Shown here: piece after piece, positions 54,569 to 64,000 of the stretch
Numbering within the stretch: the stretch's first letter is position 1
Layout: each line of letters opens with the position of its first letter
DNA from: Incurvaria masculella
Lineage: Eukaryota; Arthropoda; Insecta; Lepidoptera; Incurvariidae
Reading direction: 5' to 3'
DNA length: 64,000 nucleotides
Assembly: GCA_946894095.1 (NCBI GenBank)
Contig: OX335655.1
Location: forward strand, 12,338,001-12,402,000
The notes under the pieces: generated by a model
The model's input: the letters and a program-made list of their open reading frames with translations, nothing else
What the model was told of the DNA's origin: nothing
Databases searched by the model: none
Made by a program: the position numbers and the translations under genes

Positions 54569-56808
54569 AATTGTGTGCCATAAATGTTTTCTCTTACTGT
54601 TTCCCGAACTGTGTGAAAACTGTTTCAAGCTTAAGTGTTTTTCCACTCTTTCTTTTTGAAATTACTGTACCTCTTGAAACTGGACAGATGCACGACTTGT
54701 TTTTTAGTCAGCCGTAAAGTTCAATTAGTTAAGATAACCGTTTCAAAATCATCTGATCTGCTACCCGTGTTATTTATACCAAGCGGTACTGTTCAATCGG
54801 TTAAAATAACTTGTTAATATTTCAATCTAATGGTAATGAGATATACTTTACTATAAATTACTGCAATTTAACTGTGCTAAAAGAGAGAACAGTTGCTCAT
54901 AAAAGGGCTAACTAAAGTTAGACGTTTTCCACTAACTCGTGGCTACGCTGCCGCCATACGAATGAGTTTAGATCGCTACTCCCGTCCTTCCATGCTCGAT
55001 GATTGTAAAAATTGATAATCTACAGATGTAAGTTCGCTCACTTACGAATTTCGGACGCGCAAATTCGAATGTTCGTTGCGCTAAATGCGTCCTGTGAAGT
55101 TTTTACGTGTTTTTACGTGACGTAGGAAATCGAGAAAATCAATAGTAAGGTAATTCGTAATTGAACTCACTCTTTGGCACTGCCGCCTGTGTGTGTTAAA
55201 GTGGTTAAGCCGCCACCATACAAAATAGTTTTTTTATGTAAATGGATACGGATGGCTACTACTAAACTGAAGGTCAGATATTGAGACGACCCTACCCCTA
55301 TCCTACTTATTTATCTTACTAATCAACCTGTCTGCTAGCTAACTTATATCAAGTCTCGCATAGCCCATACTTAGAAAAGTCCAGTGTTGCTACTCAATTA
55401 ACTAATATCTGGAATTGGCCAAAGTTATTAACATGTGATCGTCTATCGTCTACCGGCCATGGAGATTTGAACTAATGGTCACTCCTTGGCCGCCATTCCA
55501 CCTGCTAGACTTCTTCAGTGTGATTGAATGGATATAATTTTAATGGTATTTAAGGTACAATAATAGATTAATTAAGAATGGACGTAATACCTGCCGCCAC
55601 GTAGATGCGAGAGACGAGGCAGGCTCCCAACGTCATGTCTGTCATCGGCCGAGTCATGTCAGCTATCTTAGGTCTAAAAACCTTTGACTTCCTGACACTA
55701 GCTACAATCCTACATACTACATTCTATGTGTACAATACAGTTCGCCTACACAGTTATACAAAGCAAGACCTTACGCTAACTTAGGTACTAGAATTTATTC
55801 TATGTTTTCCTTTGGGGCCCCTGTCGACTTTGGCTAAAGGGTTTCGTAAACGCGGGTAAACACATTCAGCGCGAGTCCGCGTTCTCTCGTGAACGCATTT
55901 GCCGTTGTTTACAAAACGTAAAAGGAGTTTATAATATGTACTAACTCCAGGTCTAGTTATAGGCCTGAAATTAGGACAGATATTGTTGGTCTGTAATCGC
56001 AGGTAATACAACGCTCAGTCGGCCATCGTAAGAGAAATAGCACCCACGTCTACACACCCAAAAGATGGAGGCGGTCATACCCCGGCGGTATACCTTCCTG
56101 AAATTGTATTAATCGTTGCTTACAGCCAAGAAGAAAAAAACACAGAGCTGTATACGTCAGGTATCTTGAGCAAAATTGGCGGTATCAAAACACTTGGCCA
56201 ACGCCAATGAGAATCGTACACTGCCAGTCAAGGAAAATAAAACACGTCGAAACATTCTGTAATCAAAATCCAAATCCCGTTCCGAAGAATAGTGTGTCAC
56301 GTGAATGCACCTAATTAAACACCTTATTCCGACAACGCGCGACGGAAATTTATCCGGTTATATCCGGTAATATCAATCAAGTAATAAAACAGTGTAATGA
56401 AGAGAGCACTCATCCTCTGCAATCTGCTTGCAACGCGATCCCACTTGACTCGTACCGATGTTGACGTTCTCAGGAACGCAGTTTTTCACCATCACAAACC
56501 TATAATTAATCTACTCTCTTCCCGGCACCAACACAGTTTGCACAACCACTGATCGAATATCCGAATCCATTCAATGTCCGGTATACTATTTCAACATTCA
56601 GAAAAGTCGCGAGCTGCCCGTCGCTGCGTCCTCGTGTCGCGCCCTCGGCCATGCGAACTCGAATGTCAAAAAATCCTCCTCGCAGCCTCTAAAAACACCA
56701 GGAAATCGTAAACTATCGCTTTCTTTATAAGGTATGCCGCTTTTGTCCTTCAGTGCTACGAAGCTCGCTACATATGCATACGTAGTTATCTACTAAATAT
56801 ATTTGAGA
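54569..56808. other. Non-coding stretch
   Basis: No gene recognised. GCTACTCCCGTCCTTCCATG near 54975 is similar to GCTACTCCCGCCATTCCAAG at 57129, an old repeat. 56590-56690 is GC-rich. Confidence 0.35.
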
Positions 56809-57115
56809 CAATTGTCTCAATATTAACCTAACACACCACATGGGAACTAGATGCCATGCCAGGACCTTCCTTATATTGCTTGGCTACATTGAACTGGATG
56901 GAAAACACGGACAATTTCCATCGTTCATTCAATGCGATGGTACTAACCCGGGCGGGATTAACCCTACCACTTAGTAAGTACGGAACCTACAGTTTAACCA
57001 CGACCAGCCTCAACGGTTGAAAATGGTCAGCCATCCAGAACCTAACCGCGCTCAGAGGTGCTTCCCCAGCTTATCGAATCGCAAGGCGTCGCACCAGTGG
57101 GCTACCGAGGCTGAC
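56809..57115 (-). mobile_element. SINE S2, nearly complete
   Basis: On +: ATTAACCTAACACACCACAT, GGGAACTAGATGCCATGCCA, CGGGCGGGATTAACCCTACC, GACCAGCCTCAACGGTTGAA, CAGAACCTAACCGCGCTCAG, CAAGGCGTCGCACCAGTGGG, CTACCGAGGCTGAC. The minus-strand head reads GAGCGCGGTTAGGTTCTGGA, TGGCTGACC, resembling 5S rRNA. Confidence 0.88.
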
Positions 57116-57184
57116 CGGAGTGTCGGTTGCTACTCCCGCCATTCCAAGCTCACTGGGTCCCGCTCTTCTTTTTTCGTAAGAGTC

Positions 57185-57335
57185 AGTTACAATAACAGAC
57201 CTATAGCATAGCGCGCTGTGCTTGCAAGACGAACAGAGTGTGGGAGTGAGACGTCAACTCAAGCACCTAGTTAAAGAGAGACGAAACACATCTGCCCGAT
57301 GAGACACTTCTCAAATCGTTATTAGTAATATCGCG
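57185..57335 (-). repeat. Dispersed repeat, partner of 12243-12410
   Basis: CATAGCGCGCTGTGCTTGCA, AGACGAACAGAGTGTGGGAG, TGAGACGTCAACTCAAGCAC, GAGACGAAACACATCTGCCC, GATGAGAC, reverse complement of the 12243 copy. Confidence 0.75.
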
Positions 57336-57397
57336 CTCATGGAAAGTGAAATGTTTTTGTTGTGAAATCTTAATTATTTTTGTAGTTTGTGAATTTA

Positions 57398-57635
57398 CAC
57401 ATTGTTGAGTGAACGGGATTAAAAAATCCGGACCAAACCCTCTTTTATGGTCAATAACCCAGTGATTCTTTGTTAATCAAACTTCTTAACTTTTGAAGCT
57501 ACATAGCGAATTCAAAAATTTTTGAGTAAGAAATAAATTTCAGTACATTTTGTATGAAACCAGTTTGTTGACCAAAATCTTATCCGTCACTTGACTCTGC
57601 ATTGCATGTCTTTACATTCTAACCCTATGGTTACA
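57398..57635 (+). repeat. Dispersed repeat, partner of 41053-41270
   Basis: TTGAGTGAACGGGATTAAAA, TCTTTTATGGTCAATAACCC, AGTGATTCTTTGTTAATCAA, TAAATTTCAGTACATTTTGT. Confidence 0.7.
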
Positions 57636-58554
57636 ATCAATAATCACATTAAAAATCGTATTATCTTCCAAACGCCGGCTTAAAACTGGAACGTGACCGA
57701 CATAAAGAATACAACATGCGCCAGGCTGTACCGTTCGCATGTCCTGGCCAGGCGGGTCGCCCGCCCGCCGCCCGCCCTGCGAGATAAGGGATGCGGAGGC
57801 GGCGCCGGCCGGGATCTTGCGGACCGAGAGAGATATCATTAATACGTGTCCGGTTGAAAGTGCTTTCTTCCTGGAAATGAGAGCCATTTTTAGTTGCGAG
57901 CAGCTAAATTGTGTTTGAGGCAGCCCGTTCTTATGGAGCCAGAACAGTGTGTTTAAGTTACGGTATGTGCCCCGCATCAACCAAAAATATGTTACTGATA
58001 AATTTCTCGCTAGTATTTTCTGGATTGCAGATTGTTTTTAATAAAATAATAAAGAACCTTTTTAGTCCATTTTTTTGCGTAGATTAATATTTACGTTTTC
58101 ATTTTGATTAAATAGTAAAAAAGTTCATAAACAGACAACCTAACAATTTTCTTTACGGGCGATTCTACAGACGAAGCGAATTGTGAAGTTTTTTGGTAAC
58201 GACGGCAATACTTTTGACTATATTATAATATGTTTTGGCAGACGCAATATCCGAGAAAGTTACGTTTCGTGGTCCAAGTCCAGCCTTGCTCTATATTTAT
58301 AAAGTCGTTCCTTTTCAGCTTGCTTTCTTTAATTAATGTATCTTTGCTGAATGGTCGATTCTACATAATATATGTATTGAATGCAAACTTTGTTAGAGTT
58401 CAGCCTTGCGCTCACAAAACAGTTTTGCTCTATATATATATGTGTTCTGTTTCCTATCACATCATCATATTTTGTTTCTTCTCACACCTAATCCTGCCCT
58501 AAGCTGCACACAAAAATAGATTCCCAAGATATGACCTCCAGACACCTGGCGAGC
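57636..58554. other. Non-coding stretch with a GC-rich patch
   Basis: 57730-57830 is GC-rich (GCGGGTCGCCCGCCCGCCGC). A 122-codon minus-strand ORF spans it but shows no domain. The rest is AT-rich. Confidence 0.35.
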
Positions 58555-58966
58555 TTTTTTTTTTATACGACCTGACATGGATGGCTAATACCACACAACT
58601 ACCGTTATGATATTAGCCCGATACACCATATTCCCGAAGGAATTAGGTGCCATGCCAGGACCTTCCCTTTTTTAAAAAGGGCATGGCTACATTGAACTGG
58701 ATGGAAAACACGGACAATTTTTCATTGCCGCTTCGACCATCTTTTCATCCAATGCGATGGTACCAACCCGGGCGGGCTTAAACCCTACCACCTAGTAGGG
58801 GAAGGGGACCTACAATTGTACATGGATTCCGAACCATGGAGCAGCTCGCATTCGTGACGAAATGCACTTATCGAACTCTGAAAGAGAAAGACAGTGGTGC
58901 AAGTTGGTATTGAACCCGGGCCTCTGGTACGCTAGGCCAGTCCCCGCGCCACTAGGCTACGAGCCG
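58555..58966 (-). mobile_element. Full-length SINE S1, minus strand
   Basis: The 10-base T run at 58555-58564 is the reversed poly(A). Then ACCTGACATGGATGGCTAAT through all body modules to the reversed B box GGTATTGAACCC-like and head CCGCGCCACTAGGCTACGAG. A small insertion (TTTTAAAAAGGGCA) lies at about 58669. Confidence 0.92.
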
Positions 58967-59204
58967 AGCTTGCAACAACGCTCCCGCAGAGATAAAGAGG
59001 TAACACGATATTCTGTGAACCTGCTACTAGGAATACCTACCTATCCATCTCTTGGGTACCTAGACCTCGGTAGCGTCCGCAGAATATACTCGATTGTTCA
59101 ATGGTGATAATCGGGATCTTCCATGCGGGTCACAAGAGAGTCACGCACAATTAATCTGTTACTTCCATAGCTTGAGGTGGATTTCATATAAAACTGGATA
59201 CGGA

Positions 59205-59640
59205 TAGCCCAGCACTCCGCATTCCCGGGGGAATTCTATGCCACGTCAGGATCTTATCTTAAATGAGCAGGACTACATTGAACTGGATGGAAGATGCTGA
59301 AGCTGAGATTTTTTTTAACTTGTCAGCGATGGCTAATACCACACCCACCGTAATGATATAAGCTGAAAACACTTCATTGTCGAAGAGATGAGGTGCCAGG
59401 ACCTTACCTTCATGCGGGCGGCTACATAGAGCTGGAAAAATAACGTGGACAACTTTTTACTGTCGTTTCGGCCGCCTTATCTTCCAATGCTATTATACCA
59501 ACCCGGGTTCGCACAACCCTACCACATATGAGGGGAAAGGTATCTACAGTTTGACATTGATTGCAAAGTATAGAGCAGTTCGCGTTCGTGATGAAATCGT
59601 CTTATCCCCAACTTTGAAAGAGAGAGAAAGTGGTTCATAA
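59205..59640 (-). repeat. Two diverged SINE S1 bodies in tandem
   Basis: The first (59205-59300): ATTCCCGGGGGAATTCTATG, CTACATTGAACTGGATGGAA. The second (59322-59640): AGCGATGGCTAATACCACAC, TACCAACCCGGGTTCGCACA, TGATGAAATCGTCTTATCCC, GAAAGAGAGAGAAAGTGG. Both are eroded and without heads. Confidence 0.75.
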
Positions 59641-60050
59641 TCTAAAATTTAAAAAAATGCTGGAATTTTATTAGTCGACGTCAAATTCGATTCAACCAAA
59701 AGCAGTACCTATTATTCGATATTTTTCTTAATTTTTTTCCTGACTGTACATTTGCAAGCTCTATTTATCAGGTAACATGCTTGTGTTTCATGGAAGCTCG
59801 TATTATTTTTACGAGCAATCAGACACGACGCTATGCGAACGTGCGCGTGGCTCAACCACACGTGTCGACAGATAAGTTTTACATCCCGTTTCGTCACCAG
59901 GACTATAATAAAATCGAAAAAAAAAATTCTATGAAAGCGGTAATCTCTGATACTACCATCCGATTAAAAAATAATAATTTGCAATTAATATCCTAATTAT
60001 CTGGGAAGGTTGTAGGCTATTTAACATACCGCGACTACCCTAAGGAGCCC
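59641..60050. other. Non-coding stretch
   Basis: Overlapping short ORFs on both strands around 59712-59996 have no motif. No repeat recognised. Confidence 0.35.
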
Positions 60051-60440
60051 TAAGGAGGTAGCTCAGTTTGCGATGCCTTCCGAATCGATAAGATGGGGAA
60101 GAACCTCTGAGCGCGGTTAGGTTTTGGATGGGTGACCATTTTCACCCGTTGAGGCTGGCCGTGGTTCGGATTCCACGTAAAACTGTAGGTCCCCTTCATT
60201 ACTTACTAGGTGGTAGGGTTAATCCCGCCCGGGTTGGTACCATCGCATTGAATGAACGATGGACGAAGCGGCAATGAAATTTATGTTTTCCACCAATTTC
60301 TATGTAGCCGAGCAATATAAGGAAGGTCCTGGCATGTCACCTAGTTCCCATGTGGTGTGTTAGGCTGTATATGACGGTCAGTTCGGTATTAGCCATCCAT
60401 ATCCAGTTACATAAACATAAATAAAAAAAGAACGCTTAGC
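60051..60440 (+). mobile_element. SINE S2, plus strand, with clear 5S-like block
   Basis: Head GAGGTAGCTCAGTTTGCGAT (A-box-like), then at 60109-60137 GAGCGCGGTTAGGTTTTGGA, TGGGTGACC, close to the intermediate element and C box of 5S rRNA genes. The junction GAGGCTGGCCGTGGTTCGGA leads into the same body as S1. Ends AAACATAAATAAAAAAAG. Confidence 0.88.
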
Positions 60441-60686
60441 GAAAACCAGAAATGCGTGCGGTGGATCGGGGGCCGTGAGCATTTTACCGAGCTCAGCTCG
60501 AGCGGAGCCGTGTACCTCAGCTAGTGTAAGACATGAAAGCCGGTGCATCCAAAATAAAAGAAAATACTTTTTCTTGATCCTTAACTAGAAGATAATATAA
60601 CGAACCAAGTATCAAAATTAACAAATTTAAAAAAATCGAGAGGTTATTCATTTGTTTATGCAGTCACTGGCCTTGAGAAACTCTAA

Positions 60687-61232
60687 TTAAGGTGGCCCAT
60701 CTCGCTCATCTCCCCAAACAAAAGGGGAAAGAAAATCACATATTTCTTGTCAGAGATCCAAAACTTTGCTCAAAATAGCTTTATTTGATCGAACTAGATG
60801 TCTGATGACCATTGTCATTGTAAAATTGAGTTTGGTTTCTAAGTTATAAGGTCCGAAAGTTCGCATTTTTCGCGCGTTTTATACAATAACTTTGGAGGTG
60901 GATTACGCAATGATAAAGTAAGAACATCTTAAAAAAATTAGTCATCAGACATAGTTTATTTAATCAAGATTTATAATCTACTTGGTTTTTGTTCAATTTT
61001 TTACTAGAGCGGTCGTGGTTTACTTTTAGCTATAAGTCGTTTTGAAGTCAAAATTTTCGTAAATCTTACCAAATCATACACTATGCACATTGTCTTTTTT
61101 GTGGACATGTTGCATCTTCTTTATCACGGAGCCTGTCTTATTCTTTGAAACAGAGAAGGTCCCAGAGCGCAACAGCACGGTTTTTACCGTGCCCGCGAAT
61201 TAGTTAGGCCCGCCGGGTTGGGCCACCTTAAG
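60687..61232 (-). mobile_element. TTAA MITE (family K), complete
   Basis: TTAAGGTGGCCCATCTCGCT at the left and GGGTTGGGCCACCTTAA at the right, 546 bp, opposite orientation to 5841. Its right TTAA is also the left TTAA of the next element. Confidence 0.9.
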
Positions 61233-61706
61233 GCGCTAGGACTAGCCAACTACTCGCGCCATACAAATGCACTTTTTAACAAATGTAATAATATGTAGTG
61301 AAACGCTTCAGCAAATCCAAATAGAACTCCAGACTGATAATGGATTGTTAATATTTTTTTATTCCATCATTTATTTAAATAATAATAAAAATAAAAAAGT
61401 AGATTTTTCTCATTAGAAATCTGAAAGTAATTCGATTTCTAGATATAAGCAAAAACAGCATATATGCATAAACAAAAAATTCCATATGCTTTTAGATTTC
61501 TACATTTTGTCAAAAAAGTTCGGAAATGGACACCGTTTCCGCAATGTATTTTGTATAGAAAAAGGAAACATACATTAACGAAAATAATTCGATTCCTAGA
61601 CAAGGAATCATATATTGTAAGAATGACACTTATAATCGTCAGACTTAGTTAGTTAACTTGGGGTGCCTCGTCTAACTTTGCGATTTGGCTAGTACCAGGC
61701 CCTTAA
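61229..61706. mobile_element. TTAA MITE (family T), complete copy
   Basis: TTAAGGCGCTAGGACTAGCC at the left and, inverted from the right, TTAAGGGCCTGGTACTAGCC. 478 bp, nearly identical to 17358-17823, so the family was probably active recently. Confidence 0.92.
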
Positions 61707-64000
61707 GCTGATGTATTAGTATTATTAAGGTATAATTATTATTAAGGTAACAACAACTAAGGCACTACGGGGCTGATATAACTGCTAAGTGGTTAAAGTC
61801 CCAACCAAGGAATGTTTTATGTATGTATGTATAATCGACCGTGAAGCAAGGACACATTAATTGAAGAAAGAGCCCATTAAAAAGAACTACTCGTACTTTA
61901 CAAGTCCCAACCAAATAAATACTTAAAAAATATATATATAAACGCGAAATTAAAGTCACACCAAGCTCATAGCCAATTATGTTTGCATTGCTCTTTTACC
62001 GTCTTTGTAAGGCACGATAACTTAATTTGAAACGAGATATTTTCATTGTTTCTTCATAAAAGAAAATATCAACTGAAACTCTTGCAAGCGACAATTTTAA
62101 GAAACATTTTGGTTTGTTTCACTTAAGTTAAGGGGTAGGTTCATTAATTTTGTTTCCATTTCAAATATTCAAAGCATTTGATAGTCAGATACGTGAGAAA
62201 GGAAATTGGACGGAAACTCATGCCGAGGCAATGTTGAGCATAGTGGTCTGTGGTATACGCACATATCGACTAAATATTTCTTGTGCGTTTATTTTCACTG
62301 AAGGAAATCATTTGGGAAAATTAATAAACATTGTTTTTATCAAAATAATTAATTAAATAAACCAAGTTAATACCCTTATTGTCTATGCATTTATGGGTAT
62401 TTAAGCTTGCAGATTAAACTTTGGAAACCTGGACTCCACAAAGAATGAATTCCGTAGCGATTCCTGGAAAAAAAGCGCTCGTAGAAAATTGTCCGAATCG
62501 CGAAAGTCGGTAAGGGCACGTCCGTGAGGGTGACGAAAAGTATCTTTAAAAGTCTAAAACTAAGTACATAAAACGTATTTAATCGGTCTTTCGAACGTTG
62601 GAAAGTCGTACGTTATTAAGAGAGTCGTTACCCTATCAATTCCCCATACTACGGGCAATAACTGTTTCCGTGATCTTTCGATCCGTTTTTGAAATTTTGG
62701 ATTCTTTAACATATTATAGAAATGTATGTCTGTATGTTTTCATTTTTTTAATATACCTTTGAGATTGGAAAAATACAAATACTTACGAAAAATTCAAAAC
62801 ATACGGACATAGAATGAAGCTATAATGTTAAGAAAAATCATTAAAATCTGAGGGATAGGGAAACGTTGGGGCCTGGAAAGCGATTTGCAAAATTGTGCCT
62901 TGGCCAATGGACAAAGAATGCGTTTCTTAAACTTTACAAAACTTAGATTTCCTGGGACTTCACAACAGCCTTTTAAGCAAGCAAACAATCGTGGTGGAGA
63001 TAGATTTTGAAGAGTACAAGAACGATGAAAAGTTATTTGAGAGTTTCGCCATCATTGATGGAATTTTTGTCACAATCGATCTCCACTTTTATTAGCTAAC
63101 CAAATCGGAGTAATTTATATCGAATGACACATAATGAGACTATCGAAAAGTTACCGTTCTAATGTTGACTTTTGTTGCGACATATGTTGAGGAGTGCTTC
63201 TAGAATTCAACAATTCGGCTGCACCAATATGACAATGCATAGTAAACAACTTTGTACAAAATGTGGCACAGAGCACAAAATGTTTTATCATCTCTTGGAA
63301 ACGGAACAGTTTAATATATTATTATTTTTTTTATATATATTTTACTAAGGAGTTCAGGCAAAATAAAATTGTTTTTGTGCAAAAAGACCAAAAACTAATT
63401 ATCGTGTGCTATTTTTTTTTCTCGTAGCAGTATTCTTTAAAAAACGTGTAGAAAAAATGTATTTTACTATTCCATTACAAAGTTAAGCCCTCAGCTTACT
63501 TTCTTTTCGTACTTTTTCGCTTTAACACTTAGTAGTATATTTCTATGAATCCCAAATTATGTAATTTTGTTCGTAAAAGCTTCGTTATTGACGATACAAA
63601 TTTATTAGCAATGTTTTCTTCGAATTCAGGATAATAGAGTGTGCCGACCTGCTTAAGAAATTAAAATTCGGAAAAAAATGTTATTTACTTTGTATGGCAG
63701 CATCGCAGCTGTGTTCGCTTTCCTCAAATTAACGTCATTTACAAGCTTCAATGATCGTTTCTGTTTGTTTAAAAAAATTAAAGAAATAACATCGGGATAT
63801 CTAGCACACGTTCCCAGCAAGATAATAGCCATACACAATAGCTCGAAGGAAAGTATCATTGAATTTTTCAGCATATGCAAAAGAGATGGCGCCCAAAACC
63901 GATCTTCTGTCTGAACAACAATGACTTGGGGGCGACGGTCGAGCGATCTGTTGAATATTTTGTTTTTCAATCTCCATTCTCTATCACACACAATTCTAAG
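61707..64000. other. AT-rich stretch to the window end
   Basis: No recognised gene or repeat. A 112-codon minus-strand ORF (63653-63991) with a hydrophobic middle overlaps a 78-codon + ORF; neither has motifs or splice context, and the former runs close to the window edge. Confidence 0.35.

Noticed and set aside
57612..57980. 122-codon minus-strand ORF across a GC-rich patch
   Set aside because: Length is explained by the lack of stop codons in GC-rich sequence; no domain and flanks are repeat sequence.
1..64000. CRISPR array, operon or prophage-like system
   Set aside because: The direct repeats found are transposons, a minisatellite and exon duplications; gene structure is intron-bearing and eukaryotic.

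Overview
This window looks like nuclear DNA from a moth or butterfly (Lepidoptera). The background is AT-rich and crowded with interspersed repeats that I recognise as lepidopteran in type: Pol III-derived SINEs, a family ending in CCGGCCAAGTGCGAG, a family ending in GAAGTCGGTT, TTAA-flanked MITEs, Helitron-like termini, and a short (TTAGG)n stretch, the insect telomere motif. There are no operons, ribosome-binding sites or long bacterial-type ORFs. Family and order assignments come from pattern recognition, not a database search.

One protein-coding gene is well supported. Five + strand exons (7047-7216, 10920-11106, 23813-23949, 24385-24616, 27462-27568) have matching splice phases and join into about 276 residues ending at a stop codon. 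They encode two immunoglobulin domains of the Beaten path (Beat) type, the neuronal cell-surface or secreted ligands of Side-family receptors in axon guidance. The signal-peptide exon is not identified and probably lies upstream of the window. The gene occupies about 20.5 kb here, and nearly all of that is intron.

The gene carries two local partial exon duplications. Directly after the first visible exon there is an array of four decayed copies of that exon with its donor region (7254-7815). Before exon 4, a 152-bp direct repeat duplicates the intron end, the 3' splice site and the first part of the exon (24132-24435). Mobile elements sit very close to splice sites: a TTAA MITE ends 24 bp before the first visible exon, a SINE starts 22 bp after exon 2, and a CCGGCCAAG-family element ends about 50 bp before the last exon.

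Region by region: 1-7040 holds old SINE tails, a TIR element, a LINE 3' tail, a Helitron-like element and two tandem TTAA MITEs. 7040-27570 is the Beat gene and its introns, with SINEs, 5S-rRNA-like repeats, an RT fragment and one candidate antisense exon (21029-21345). 27570-40650 is mostly unique AT-rich DNA with a 43-bp minisatellite, an interstitial TTAGG tract and a full-length SINE. 40650-42800 is a dense MITE cluster ending in a very G-rich tract. 42800-64000 is intergenic or intronic DNA with SINEs, a 514-bp foldback element (52663-53176) and two abutting TTAA MITEs (60687-61706). No second gene could be established, although two TATA-like core promoter candidates (about 28624 and 49106) and several GC-rich islands are noted.

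The most distinctive signals are the decayed exon array, the decoy splice acceptor, and a pair of SINE families with different Pol III heads (tRNA-like, and tRNA/5S-rRNA-like) joined to the same roughly 270-bp body.
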